A stretch of 64,000 nucleotides of DNA, taken from Lederbergia citrisecunda (GTDB lineage: Bacteria; Bacillota; Bacilli; Bacillales; Bacillaceae_C). The DNA is taken from NCBI RefSeq assembly GCF_018343695.1, contig NZ_JAGYPJ010000001.1, positions 3,025,992 through 3,089,991 on the forward strand. Reading direction: 5' to 3'. Under the pieces are notes generated by a model. That model did no database searches. It was not told the origin of the DNA and worked only from the letters and a program-made list of their open reading frames with translations. Below, in pieces: positions 54,288 through 63,726 of the stretch; positions within the stretch are counted from its first letter, which is position 1, and every line of letters begins with the position of its first letter. Both the position numbers and the translations under genes were made by a program.

Positions 54288-54314
54288 AACGTTTGGCATC
54301 TAAAAAGTGTTGGG
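54288..54314 (-). promoter_or_regulatory. Candidate ECF promoter of the second sigma operon
   Basis: On the minus strand CCCAAC, 17 nt, and CGTT match the AAC/CGT pattern of ECF promoters. It lies 44 bp before the GTG start. It is a weak, motif-only call. Confidence 0.35.
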
Positions 54315-54445
54315 AAAAAAATATTTTTATTTTAAAAGTTTAGTAGACACGTTTTCGATTATATCCATAATTATTCATTATTAATTGGCAATAGGCTATA
54401 ACTAGCATTATGATGGAACTAGATATATTTTTACAGGAGGTACTC

Positions 54446-55753
54446 ATGACGCGTCTTACGGATCATTTAATCGTCATTTCATTTGATTGTCTTTCAGCAT
54501 TGGATTTTCCCCTACTCGAGGATCTTCCCAACTTTCAGGAACTATTAAATAAAGGATCATATTGTAAACATGTAGAGACTATTTACCCATCTGTGACGTA
54601 CCCGTGTCACACATCAATCGTGACTGGAAAATTCCCTAATCGACATGGTGTCATTAATAACACCTTTCTTCAGCCCGGAAATCCTTCTCCTGACTGGTAT
54701 TGGCATCGATTCCATATAAAAGGGACAACTCTTTATGATGAAGCGAAAAAATCTGGCATGAAAACGGCTGCTTTATTATGGCCCGTTACCGCAAAAGCAA
54801 ATATTGACTACAATATGCCAGAGATTTTTTCCAATCGTCCTTGGCTTAATCAAATTGCTGTTTCATTAGCAAATGGCAGTGTTTTTTACCAAATCGATAT
54901 GAATAATCGTTTTGGGCATATTCGAAAAGGTCTCAGTCAACCAGAACTCGATGATTTTGTATTAGAGTCTACTGTCCATACAATTGAAACGAAAAAACCA
55001 AATTTATTGCTTGTCCATTTCACCGACCTTGATACGCAGCGACATTACCACGGATTTTCCTCTGAGGAAGCGCAGGCTGCCTTACAACGCCACGATATAC
55101 GGTTAGGTAGAATCTTACATGCACTTAAAGATGCTGGAATTTATGAAAATTCTACAATCGTGGTTCTTGGAGATCACAGTGCTTTAGATGAATCAAAGGC
55201 AGTGAAATTAAATGTCCTTTTGAGGGAACAAGGTTTTATTGATGTGAATGAAAAAGGAAAAGTCGCACATTGGAAAGCATATTGTAAAAGTTGCGACGGC
55301 TCTGCCTATATATATGTACATGACATTAATGACACGGAAACGAAAACACGTGTAGGTGAACTATTACAAAATCTATCGCAGGATGAAAATAACGGAATAG
55401 AGTTCGTCCTAACAGGTGAAGAAGCAGGAAAAAGAGGTGCCGACGAGAAAGCAGCTTACATGATCGAGGCGCGAAGAGGCTTTTATTTCCATGAACAATT
55501 AGAAGGAGAGTTTATTGATTCGATCACGAAAGAAGATGTAGAGGAACGAAGGTATACAGTCGCTTCTCATGGTTATTCACCGAAAAAGGAAAATTACGAA
55601 ACTGTCATCATCGCTGCTGGGAAAGGAATTCAAGAAAAAGTAAATATTCCTTCCATGAACCTAGTGGACGAAGGACCCACTTTCGCAAAATTGCTAGGTC
55701 TTGATCTGGGAGATACTGATGGAAAAATCGTAAAGGAAATGTTAATTTTGTAA
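54446..55753 (+). CDS. Type I phosphodiesterase/nucleotide pyrophosphatase-like protein
   Basis: The 435-residue protein is an alkaline-phosphatase-superfamily enzyme. The N-terminus LIVISFDCLSA carries a metal Asp. The nucleophile Thr is in YPSVTYPCHTSIVTGKFP, the LVHFTDLDTQRHYHG segment follows, and VLGDHSALDE has further metal ligands. No signal peptide is present. It could cleave nucleotide or sugar phosphodiesters. The ATG at 54446 lies 5 nt after AGGAGG; the upstream in-frame ATG at 54410 is not used. Confidence 0.85.
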   Translation: MTRLTDHLIVISFDCLSALDFPLLEDLPNFQELLNKGSYCKHVETIYPSVTYPCHTSIVTGKFPNRHGVINNTFLQPGNPSPDWYWHRFHIKGTTLYDEAKKSGMKTAALLWPVTAKANIDYNMPEIFSNRPWLNQIAVSLANGSVFYQIDMNNRFGHIRKGLSQPELDDFVLESTVHTIETKKPNLLLVHFTDLDTQRHYHGFSSEEAQAALQRHDIRLGRILHALKDAGIYENSTIVVLGDHSALDESKAVKLNVLLREQGFIDVNEKGKVAHWKAYCKSCDGSAYIYVHDINDTETKTRVGELLQNLSQDENNGIEFVLTGEEAGKRGADEKAAYMIEARRGFYFHEQLEGEFIDSITKEDVEERRYTVASHGYSPKKENYETVIIAAGKGIQEKVNIPSMNLVDEGPTFAKLLGLDLGDTDGKIVKEMLIL

Positions 55754-55819
55754 AAATTCCAACATTCTAATCCGCTATTCTAGTACAATAAGGATATAAA
55801 AAAACAAGGGGGGAAATGG

Positions 55820-57103
55820 GTGAAAAAGTTTTATTCTAAAGAGGAGAATAGTTGGATTCTTTACGACTGGGCGAACTCAGCCTATTCGATTATCATTACG
55901 TCCGCGGTGTTCCCTATTTTTTATAAATCAATGGCTAGCTCTGCAGGAGTGAGCGACGTTGATTCAACCGCATATTTAGGTTATACAATCGCAATCGCAA
56001 CCTTTATTTTGGCAATGCTTAATCCTATTCTAGGAACGATTGCTGATTATCGGGGGCTAAAGAAAAAGTTCTTCACTTTCTTTTTCGTAATGGGAGTAAT
56101 AGCAACAGCATTACTCGCTTTTATCCCAGGAGAGCAATGGCAGCTATTATTAATATTTTATATGATATCCACTGTTGGTTTTACTGGATCTATTGTGTTC
56201 TACGATGCGTTTCTCGTTGATGTCACAACGGAAGAACGAATGAATCGTATATCTGCTCGCGGGTATAGTTTGGGATATATCGGAAGTACCATTCCGTTTA
56301 TTATCAGTATTGCAATAATTATCCTCTCGCAGAAAGAGATCATTCCAATCTCACCTGGAGTGGCCAGTAAAATTTCCTTCCTTATTACAGCTGTTTGGTG
56401 GGGACTCTTCACAATCCCTATGTTTAAAGATGTTCATCAGCGCTATTATATTGAACGCGAACCGAATCCAATCGCAAATAGCTTTAAACGCCTTGGCCAA
56501 ACCTTTAAAGATATTCGGAAATATCGAACACTGTTTTTATTTTTACTCGCCTATTTCTTCTATATCGATGGGGTCGGAACGATTATTTCTATGGCCACTG
56601 CGTATGGCACTGATATGGGGATTAGCTCTACTACTCTCTTGATTATTTTATTTGCAACTCAAGTGGTAGCAGCTCCTTTTGCTATTTTGTATGGGAAGTT
56701 TTCAGATAAATTCGGTGCAAAAAAAATGCTGAACGTCGGAATTATTGTTTATATTATCGTTTGTATATATGCCGTATTTATGAAAACAGCTCTTGATTTT
56801 TGGATACTTGCAATGTTGGTCGCAACTTCCCAAGGAGGAATTCAAGCATTAAGCCGTTCTTACTTTGCAAGGATGATTCCAAAAGAAAAATCCAATGAAT
56901 TCTTTGGTTTTTATAATATTATCGGAAAATTTGCTTCCATCATGGGACCTCTTTTACTAGGGGTCACTGCACAAATTACAGGTCACACTTCATACGGTGT
57001 ATTCAGCCTCGTCATTCTATTTATAATTGGGATTGCAATCCTTGCACGGGTGCCTGAACAACATGGAAATGAAGCGGATCTTGGGAATTCGAAGATCGTA
57101 TAA
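55820..57103 (+). CDS. MFS transporter, UMF1/Atg22-like family
   Basis: The protein has 427 residues and 12 predicted membrane helices. The N-terminal [22 protein letters not shown] signature and [15 protein letters not shown] (MFS loop 2-3 type) are typical of the UMF1/Atg22-like group. [19 protein letters not shown] marks the second half. The substrate is unknown. The GTG at 55820 follows AAGGGGGGAAATGG. Confidence 0.85.
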   Translation: MKKFYSKEENSWILYDWANSAYSIIITSAVFPIFYKSMASSAGVSDVDSTAYLGYTIAIATFILAMLNPILGTIADYRGLKKKFFTFFFVMGVIATALLAFIPGEQWQLLLIFYMISTVGFTGSIVFYDAFLVDVTTEERMNRISARGYSLGYIGSTIPFIISIAIIILSQKEIIPISPGVASKISFLITAVWWGLFTIPMFKDVHQRYYIEREPNPIANSFKRLGQTFKDIRKYRTLFLFLLAYFFYIDGVGTIISMATAYGTDMGISSTTLLIILFATQVVAAPFAILYGKFSDKFGAKKMLNVGIIVYIIVCIYAVFMKTALDFWILAMLVATSQGGIQALSRSYFARMIPKEKSNEFFGFYNIIGKFASIMGPLLLGVTAQITGHTSYGVFSLVILFIIGIAILARVPEQHGNEADLGNSKIV

Positions 57104-57109
57104 TTATAT

Positions 57110-57148
57110 AAAAATAGGGACTGGTTTATAGCTAAGTCCCTATTTTTT
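57110..57148. terminator. Terminator of the MFS gene
   Basis: A perfect 13-bp stem, AAAAATAGGGACT with its complement, a 12-nt loop and a following T. Confidence 0.85.
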
Positions 57149-57215
57149 ATGACTGGACTCAAGTTTCTCCCATTTTAGCAATGGCATTTTCCATCAGTGC
57201 ACGGTGATTCTATCG

Positions 57216-57341
57216 GTTTACCAGTGTCGTTATAATATTACTGGTCGTTTGGAGAAGTTTACTGGCTGGTATTTCTATTTTACTGGCCGGCATTCCTTTT
57301 TTACTGGCCATTCAGAGACGTTTACTAGCCGCCATTCCTAT
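57216..57341. repeat. Second 21-bp imperfect tandem repeat array
   Basis: Six units of 21 bp, consensus near TTTACTGGCCGGCATTCCTA, fill 126 bp. Their length equals that of the array at 47.6-47.8 kb although the sequence differs. No gene was seen here. Confidence 0.75.
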
Positions 57342-57375
57342 TAGAGCAAATGCTTATGTTCAAATTTTTCGTTTT

Positions 57376-57473
57376 AATCAAACGTTTGATTAATGCTCTG
57401 CTTCCTATTTCAATTTAATCAATCGTTTGATTAACTTTCTGCTCCCCTTTTCAATTTAATCAATCGTTTGATT
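57376..57473. repeat. Three 16-bp palindromes in a 41-bp tandem repeat
   Basis: AATCAAACGTTTGATT (57376-57391) and two AATCAATCGTTTGATT copies (57417-57432, 57458-57473) are spaced exactly 41 bp apart, with the spacers also alike (ending TTTCAATTT). A dimeric TetR-type regulator could bind them. The first is a perfect palindrome and the others have one central mismatch. Confidence 0.75.
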
Positions 57474-57591
57474 AGCTCTTTACTCCCTTAGTAATCCACG
57501 GCTATACGGGAGTTTCGGAGCGTTATCCGTGAATTGTGCATCTATAGTCGAATGTTTGTTTAACACGATAATTGCTCCTTTTTTTAAATTC

Positions 57592-57607
57592 AATCAAACG
57601 TTTGATT
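57592..57607. promoter_or_regulatory. Fourth copy of the AATCAAACGTTTGATT palindrome
   Basis: A perfect 16-bp copy, 101 bp before the histidine phosphatase gene and 134 bp from the third copy. It lies where an operator of that gene would be expected. Confidence 0.6.
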
Positions 57608-57707
57608 AAGACTATACATACTGCAAAATGATGAGAACGGGCAACATAGCGTATCAATGATATGCTTTTAATAATCAATATTTTGATATAAAGGAGAATG
57701 ATAGTTA

Positions 57708-58295
57708 GTGACGACTATTGGATTTATTAGACATGGAATAACCGAATGGAATGTACTTGGCAAAGCACAAGGAATATCGGATATTCCTTTAAATAATACA
57801 GGAAAAGAACAGGCACTAGCTTTAGGAAATAGATTGCAGAATAAAGATCGTTGGGACTTTCTTATTTCAAGTGATCTATCTCGAGCGTATGAAACTGCCA
57901 AAATTATTAGTGATCTGTTACATTTACCTGTTCATCTAGATAAAAGGATCCGCGAAATTCATTGTGGAAAAATTGAAGGAACGACAGAGGAAGAAAGAAT
58001 AAATACCTGGGGGGAAAATTGGCGCGAACTAGACCTTGGGATGGAAAAGTATGAAGAGGTTGCTAAAAGAGGAATTGAGTTTTTAGAATATATGACAGCT
58101 AAGCATAAAGATAAAAAAGTGTTAATAGTAAGCCATGGAGCCTTAATCGGTTTAACGTTACAACATTTGCTCCCAGAAAAATTTCCTACTACTTATATCG
58201 ATAATGCGTCCTTTACTATTCTTGAAAAAACGAATAATCGTTGGAAATGTCCATTATATAATTGTACGGCCCATTTTTTGAAAACGGGGGTATGA
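57708..58295 (+). CDS. Histidine phosphatase (phosphoglycerate mutase-like)
   Basis: The 195-residue protein has the catalytic GFIRHGITEWN (phospho-His) at the start, SDLSRAYETAKII and the second His in VSHGALIGLTLQHL. The substrate may be a small phosphate ester; the family is broad. The GTG at 57708 follows AAAGGAG. It is followed by the methyltransferase gene with a 4-bp gap. Confidence 0.85.
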   Translation: MTTIGFIRHGITEWNVLGKAQGISDIPLNNTGKEQALALGNRLQNKDRWDFLISSDLSRAYETAKIISDLLHLPVHLDKRIREIHCGKIEGTTEEERINTWGENWRELDLGMEKYEEVAKRGIEFLEYMTAKHKDKKVLIVSHGALIGLTLQHLLPEKFPTTYIDNASFTILEKTNNRWKCPLYNCTAHFLKTGV

Positions 58296-58299
58296 AAAA

Positions 58300-59040
58300 T
58301 TGAATGACCAAAGCCGAAAAAATAAAATAGCTTGGGAATATCGAGCATATGAGTTTTGGACTCAGAGAGATGGATCACCTCAAGAAAAGACAAAAGTTAT
58401 TTTAAAAGACCCATTAGCAGCATTAAAAAAACATCAACCGTATTTTGAGAAAATCGAGGGAAAGAAGATTGCGAATCTATGTGGTTCCAATGGACGAAAA
58501 GCCGTTCCACTAGCTTTATTAGGTGCTGATGTCACTGTGTTTGATATTTCGGAAGAGAACAAGAGATATGCAATGGAATTAGCAGAGCACGCTAATACCT
58601 CTATTCAATATATTGTTACTGATATTTATGATATTGATCTAGACAAATTTGGTGGCCACTTTGACATCCTTTATTTAGAAGGAGGGATTTTACACTATTT
58701 TTCTGAGATTGATCCATTCATGTATATCCTATTTTCTTTATTAAATGATGAAGGAATTATGGTATTGAGTGATTTTCATCCATTAAGAAAGTTTGTAAAC
58801 TCTCAAAATCAATCCGGTTACTTTGACACTGAGCTACGTAATGGAGATTTAGCGTATAAACATTTTTTTGAAGAGGATGAACAGCAGGATTTTCCGGATG
58901 TTGTAGTTAAGTCGTATACTCTTAGTGAGATCATAAATTCAGTTATTTCATCTAGTTTTACATTGAAAAAATTTGATGAGCATCGCGGCTGGAAAAATGA
59001 AAACATTCCATGGGAATTTACGATTTTGGCAGTTAAATAG
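58300..59040 (+). CDS. Class I SAM-dependent methyltransferase
   Basis: The 246-residue protein has the SAM loop IANLCGSNGRKAVPLALLGA near residue 52 and FDIS (acidic end of strand 2), then FDILYLEGGILHYF (motif IV region). The N-terminal WEYRAYEFWTQRDGSP is typical of a Bacillus group annotated as methyltransferases. The target is unknown. The TTG at 58300 is the only usable start and has a GGGGG-type site. It is coupled to the phosphatase gene. Confidence 0.82.
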   Translation: MNDQSRKNKIAWEYRAYEFWTQRDGSPQEKTKVILKDPLAALKKHQPYFEKIEGKKIANLCGSNGRKAVPLALLGADVTVFDISEENKRYAMELAEHANTSIQYIVTDIYDIDLDKFGGHFDILYLEGGILHYFSEIDPFMYILFSLLNDEGIMVLSDFHPLRKFVNSQNQSGYFDTELRNGDLAYKHFFEEDEQQDFPDVVVKSYTLSEIINSVISSSFTLKKFDEHRGWKNENIPWEFTILAVK

Positions 59041-59065
59041 AAAAAGGACCTAATTGGCCCTTTTA
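59041..59065. terminator. Bidirectional terminator between methyltransferase and reductase genes
   Basis: AAAAGGACC pairs (one A-C mismatch) with GGCCCTTTT, with a TAATT loop. It sits between convergent genes. Confidence 0.65.
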
Positions 59066-59995
59066 ACTATAAATCCTGTCAATCTCTTTAATTTCAGCTT
59101 CTGTTAAGCTAACTTCCAATGTTTTAAGATTATTCAATACTTGCTCTGGTCTTTTAGCGCCTGGGATAACTGTGTCAACGGCGTCTCTTGTTAAGTACCA
59201 AGCCAATACAATATGAGCTATTTCTACTTCCTTCGCTTCAGCTATTTTTCTAAGCTGGTCCACTTTTTCTAGATTTTTAATAAATTCTTCCCCTTGGAAA
59301 TGTGGCTTTCTTGCACGGGCATCTGTAATTTGTGAGTTTTTATTAAATTTACCAGTGAGCAGGCCCGAAGCTAGTGGGAAATATGGCACAAACGAAATGT
59401 TGTGTTCCAACATATAAGGGAAAAAATCTTTTTCTGCTGATCGATTTAAAAGATTGTATTCCCCTTGATATACATCTACATAACCGTCAACATTCGCTTC
59501 TTTTAACTGGTCCAAGGAAAAATTAGACACACCGATAGAGCGAATTTTCCCTTGATCTTTAAGCTCTTTTAAAACGCCGACCGCTTCAGCTTTTGGAGTA
59601 TCTTCATCGGGAAAATGGATGTAATACAAATCAATATAATCGGTTTGTAGTCTGTTTAAGCTTTCTTCAACAGAACTCCTCAAAAAGCTAGGAGAATTAT
59701 CAACAACAATATCCTCCCCTTCAAAACGATGTGCACCTTTTGTAGCGATGATAATCTCACTTCGTTTACCCGTTTCTTTTAACACTTCTCCGATGATTTC
59801 TTCCGAGCGTCTCGGACCATAAATAAAAGCTGTATCGAGGAAATTCAAGCCATTTTGGATAGCCGTTCTAATAATATCTCTTCCAAGCTCACCATCTAAA
59901 TCCGGATTTAAGCGTGCTGCCCCTACTGCATTCGTACCAAGACCGATCGGATTCACATACAAATCCGTTTTTCCAAGTCGTACTTTTTGAGCCAT
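59063..59995 (-). CDS. Aldo/keto reductase
   Basis: The 310-residue barrel enzyme has the AKR catalytic set: [19 protein letters not shown] (Asp and Tyr), IATKGAH (Lys), YYIHFPDED (His) and the cofactor site [11 protein letters not shown] (NADPH). It is of the YccK/IolS-type group. The substrate is unknown. It is monocistronic; the stop overlaps the shared terminator. Confidence 0.88.
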   Translation of the reverse strand: MAQKVRLGKTDLYVNPIGLGTNAVGAARLNPDLDGELGRDIIRTAIQNGLNFLDTAFIYGPRRSEEIIGEVLKETGKRSEIIIATKGAHRFEGEDIVVDNSPSFLRSSVEESLNRLQTDYIDLYYIHFPDEDTPKAEAVGVLKELKDQGKIRSIGVSNFSLDQLKEANVDGYVDVYQGEYNLLNRSAEKDFFPYMLEHNISFVPYFPLASGLLTGKFNKNSQITDARARKPHFQGEEFIKNLEKVDQLRKIAEAKEVEIAHIVLAWYLTRDAVDTVIPGAKRPEQVLNNLKTLEVSLTEAEIKEIDRIYS

Positions 59996-60101
59996 ATGTA
60001 TCTACTCCTTTTATTAATAATCTCATATATAAGCGTTTCGACAAAGATACGTAGATTCCTCCCAAGTTACGTGAAATGCTTAAACTTAAGAGGAACCCTC
60101 A

Positions 60102-61946
60102 TTATACTGCCTTCTGGGCAGTCCCTGCATTCATTTGGAGCTCATAGTAAAATCCTTTATGCTCCATTAAAGCATCGTGGTTGCCCCGTTCAAAAATTTC
60201 TCCGTCTTTAATGACGAATATAATATCGGCTTCACGAATGGTACTGAGTCTGTGTGCGATGACAAAACTTGTACGGCCTGCCATTAATGTTTTCATCGCA
60301 TCTTGTATTTGTCTTTCAGTCCTCGTATCAATGCTGCTCGTTGCTTCGTCAAGAATTAATATGTCGGGATCCGCCAAAATGGCACGCGCAATCGTAATAA
60401 GCTGACGCTGGCCTTGACTTAAATTACCTCCATCTGCAGATAGTTTAGATTGATATCCTTCAGGTAATTTGCGAATAAAACCATCCGCATTCGCCATTTT
60501 AGCTACTTTCACCACTTCCTCATCTGTAGCATCCAAACGTCCATAACGGATATTTTCCAGGACTGACCCACTAAATAAAAAGGCATCCTGCAAAACGATT
60601 CCTATACGTTTACGTAAACTATTCCGATCCCACATTTTAATATCAGTGCCATCCACCTTAATACTACCCTTTTCTATATCATAAAAACGGGTTAGCAAGT
60701 TTACAATCGTTGTTTTCCCGGCACCTGTAGGACCAACAAGTGCTATATTTTGCCCCTTTTCCGCCATGAAAGAAATGTTTTTCAATACTGCCCCATCGTC
60801 TTGGGAATAGGCAAACGAAACATTTTCAAACTCAATTGAATGATTGATACGTGAAAGGTCAGGTAATTTTTCGCGAATATCGTCTTCTTCCACTTCATCC
60901 ATTACTTCAAATATACGCTCTGCCCCTGCAATTGCAGACTGCAATAAATTGAACTGATTTGCAAGCTCGTTAATTGGTCTACTGAATTGCCGAGAATAGT
61001 TTAAAAACGCAACCACAATTCCAATTGTTACAATCTCCTTGAGTGCCATGTAACCGCCAATTCCTGCGATGAGCGCAAAGCCTAAGTTATTCACAAAGTT
61101 CATGGAAGGTCCCATCACACCAGCAAAAATTTGAGCTTTCTTGGCAACGTTCCGTAAAGCCAAATTCTTTTCGCGAAATTCCTCTAGCGCTTTCTCTTCC
61201 CGGCGATACACCTTAATTACCTTTTGCCCAGATACCGTTTCTTCAATAAAACCATTTAATGAACCTAGTTCCTTTTGTTGGCTACTAAAAAATTTCCGAG
61301 TGAACTTCGCTACATTTTTTGTTATCAAAATAACGAGCGGAATGATTAGCATGCTTACAATCGTTAACCATACATCCATCACAAGCATAAAAATGACGAC
61401 CCCCACCAGTGTCAGCACACTATTGATAAACTGTGCCATGCTTTGATTAAGAGTATTCGAAACGGTGTCCATATCATTCGTCGTTCGGCTCATTAATTCT
61501 CCGTGAGCTGTTTTATCAAAATAAGGGATTGGTAGTTTCTGCAATTTATCAAATAAATCCCGACGCATTTCTCTAACTGTATTTTGGGACACTGTAGCCA
61601 TTACATGCATTTGCAACCACGAAAAAGCAGAACTGCCTATATAAACAAATAGTAAAGCCAAGCATAGCCAAAGTAGTCCATTGTAATTATGCGGAATAAT
61701 ATATTTATCAATCGATATCCCAATTAAATATGGACCTGTCAGCATAAGAACAGCACTTATCGCTGTAAAAATAGTTACGGCAATTAAGCCGGATTTTTGC
61801 ATGCGTAAATAATGCCATAATCTTTTTAACGATTCCTTCGTATTTTTAGCTTTTACAACCGGTCCCCTTGGCATGTGACGACCTGGCCCATGATGAAAAC
61901 CCGGAGGAGGCCCTGCTGGCTGGCTTCTTTCTTTGGAATTAGGCAT
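60102..61946 (-). CDS. ABC exporter half-transporter, catalytic partner
   Basis: The protein has 614 residues: an N-terminal basic tail rich in Gly, Pro, His (GPPPGFHHGPGRHMPRGP), six helices, and an ATPase domain with GPTGAGKTT (Walker A), LSQGQRQL (signature) and LILDEATSS (Walker B with the catalytic Glu). The D-loop is SSID and the H-loop is IAHRLST. With the gene at 61939, it forms a heterodimer of BmrCD/YheIH type. The ATG at 61946 follows AGGAGG and overlaps the previous gene by 8 bp. Confidence 0.85.
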   Translation of the reverse strand: MPNSKERSQPAGPPPGFHHGPGRHMPRGPVVKAKNTKESLKRLWHYLRMQKSGLIAVTIFTAISAVLMLTGPYLIGISIDKYIIPHNYNGLLWLCLALLFVYIGSSAFSWLQMHVMATVSQNTVREMRRDLFDKLQKLPIPYFDKTAHGELMSRTTNDMDTVSNTLNQSMAQFINSVLTLVGVVIFMLVMDVWLTIVSMLIIPLVILITKNVAKFTRKFFSSQQKELGSLNGFIEETVSGQKVIKVYRREEKALEEFREKNLALRNVAKKAQIFAGVMGPSMNFVNNLGFALIAGIGGYMALKEIVTIGIVVAFLNYSRQFSRPINELANQFNLLQSAIAGAERIFEVMDEVEEDDIREKLPDLSRINHSIEFENVSFAYSQDDGAVLKNISFMAEKGQNIALVGPTGAGKTTIVNLLTRFYDIEKGSIKVDGTDIKMWDRNSLRKRIGIVLQDAFLFSGSVLENIRYGRLDATDEEVVKVAKMANADGFIRKLPEGYQSKLSADGGNLSQGQRQLITIARAILADPDILILDEATSSIDTRTERQIQDAMKTLMAGRTSFVIAHRLSTIREADIIFVIKDGEIFERGNHDALMEHKGFYYELQMNAGTAQKAV

Positions 61947-63669
61947 GGAGTATTTCCTCCTTTCGCTGCTGGGATGCATAAATTTCTTGGTAGATTGGAC
62001 TGTTTAAAAGCAATTCCTCATGTTTTCCTTCTGCTGCAATTTCTCCATTCTCTAACACAATAATTCGATCTGCATCTACAACGGATGAGATGCGCTGCGC
62101 GATGAAAATACATGTACTATCGCTCCAATTTGATTGCAAAGCTTTTTGGATGGCAATTTCAGTTTTCACATCAACCGCACTCGTACTATCGTCCAATATG
62201 AGAACGGCGGGTTTCAATAAAAGTGCACGAGCAATCGAAATTCTTTGCTTTTGCCCTCCCGATAAATTGACCCCACGTTGGCCTAAAACAGTATCATAAC
62301 CGTTTGGCATTTTGCTAATAAATTCATGGGCCTGCGCCGCTTTTGCCGCCGCTTCCACTTCTTCCATCGAAGCATTTGGTTTTCCAAAACTAATATTTTC
62401 ATAGATAGTCCCGCTAAATAAAATAGTCTGCTGAAGCACGAGACCGATATGTTTTCTGAGTTCTTCAAATGGAAAATCCAATACATTTTTTCCATCCAAT
62501 ATGACGGAACCACCTGTCGGTTCATAGAGCCCAGGAATTAAATGAATGAGCGACGACTTCCCCGTTCCGGCAGCCCCTAAGATGGCCACTCTTTCACCAC
62601 GTCTCGCATCAAAACTAATATTCTTCAAAATTAGTTCTTGGTCTTGTTCATAAGCAAAGGAAACATTTCTAAATTCAATGCTGCCCCCTATATTTTTTAA
62701 TGGTTGAGCTTTTGGAGTCTGTTTTTCCGGCTCAATGTTCAACACTTCATTAACACGATCAGCGGAAGCTTTTGCTCGAGAAATGGACATCATGAGCATC
62801 CCAACCATTAAAAGCGAGAACAAAACTTGAGTAACATAGTTAATAAATGCAACTAAATCACCCACAGGCAGATGACCTGCCCATGTTTGCCCAGCGCCAA
62901 ACCAAAGGATGGCAACGATCGATACATTCATGATCAACATCATGACTGGCATATTTAAAGCCATAATCCGAAATGCTTTTATAGCAAAATCAGTGTACTC
63001 CGTATTTTGTTGATTGAATTTTTCACGTTCAAAATCACCGCGAACAAATGCTTTTACTAATCGCACTCCGCGAAGATTTTCCTGCAAAACGTTATTAACT
63101 CCATCTAACCTTGCTTGCACTTTTGAAAACATCGGAAACGCATAGCGGACAAGCAAATACAGTGCTGTAAAAAGCAGTGGCATTGACACAACTAACACTA
63201 ATGCCAGCTTCGGACTAATGATAATCACCATTACGGTGCTTCCGATTATTAACAATGGAGCACGAACAAATATCTTTAAAAGCATTTCGACAAACAACTG
63301 AAGCTGAGTAACGTCGTTTGTAAGCCTAGTAACGAGCTGTCCCCCAGAAAAACGATCTAACTGCTTAAACGTAAAGGTCTGGACACGTTTATATAAATCC
63401 TCACGTAAATCTGCTGCAAAATGAACGGATGCAAAGCTTGCAAAAACCGTACATCCGACACCACCTATTACCCCTATAAAGGCGATCAGCAGCATCCAAG
63501 CCCCCGTTGACTTCACTAGGGAAAGATTTCCCGTCATGATTCCTTCGTCAATAATCGTTGCCATCAGCCTCGGCTGAAGTAAATCCATACACACTTCAAG
63601 CACCATTAAAAGGGGTGCAAGTAATACGAAAAGCCAATGTGGCTTTAAATAAGGGCTTAACTTTCTCAC
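61939..63669 (-). CDS. ABC exporter half-transporter with a degenerate ATP site
   Basis: The 576-residue half-transporter has six helices and an ATPase domain with GAAGTGKSS (Walker A), LSGGQKQR (signature) and LILDDSTSAVD (Walker B). The catalytic Glu after the Walker B Asp is replaced by Asp (ILDDS) and the H-loop reads IAQRIS with Gln for His, so one site cannot hydrolyse normally. Such pairs have one degenerate site, as in BmrC/BmrD. The GTG at 63669 follows GGAGGG. The upstream MarR gene is on the same strand. Confidence 0.87.
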   Translation of the reverse strand: MRKLSPYLKPHWLFVLLAPLLMVLEVCMDLLQPRLMATIIDEGIMTGNLSLVKSTGAWMLLIAFIGVIGGVGCTVFASFASVHFAADLREDLYKRVQTFTFKQLDRFSGGQLVTRLTNDVTQLQLFVEMLLKIFVRAPLLIIGSTVMVIIISPKLALVLVVSMPLLFTALYLLVRYAFPMFSKVQARLDGVNNVLQENLRGVRLVKAFVRGDFEREKFNQQNTEYTDFAIKAFRIMALNMPVMMLIMNVSIVAILWFGAGQTWAGHLPVGDLVAFINYVTQVLFSLLMVGMLMMSISRAKASADRVNEVLNIEPEKQTPKAQPLKNIGGSIEFRNVSFAYEQDQELILKNISFDARRGERVAILGAAGTGKSSLIHLIPGLYEPTGGSVILDGKNVLDFPFEELRKHIGLVLQQTILFSGTIYENISFGKPNASMEEVEAAAKAAQAHEFISKMPNGYDTVLGQRGVNLSGGQKQRISIARALLLKPAVLILDDSTSAVDVKTEIAIQKALQSNWSDSTCIFIAQRISSVVDADRIIVLENGEIAAEGKHEELLLNSPIYQEIYASQQRKEEILHA

Positions 63670-63726
63670 ATTTATTTCCCTCCAATTACTTTTTATTTAT
63701 ATAGCGAACCTAAGTATTTATGAGCT

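Noticed and set aside
55754-55819. Shared operon of the phosphodiesterase and MFS genes
   Set aside because: The genes are 66 bp apart with no hairpin or clear promoter seen; the data do not decide, so no operon is claimed.
57376-57473. CRISPR-like array
   Set aside because: The spacers between palindromes are themselves near-identical and only three or four copies exist; no cas genes are near.
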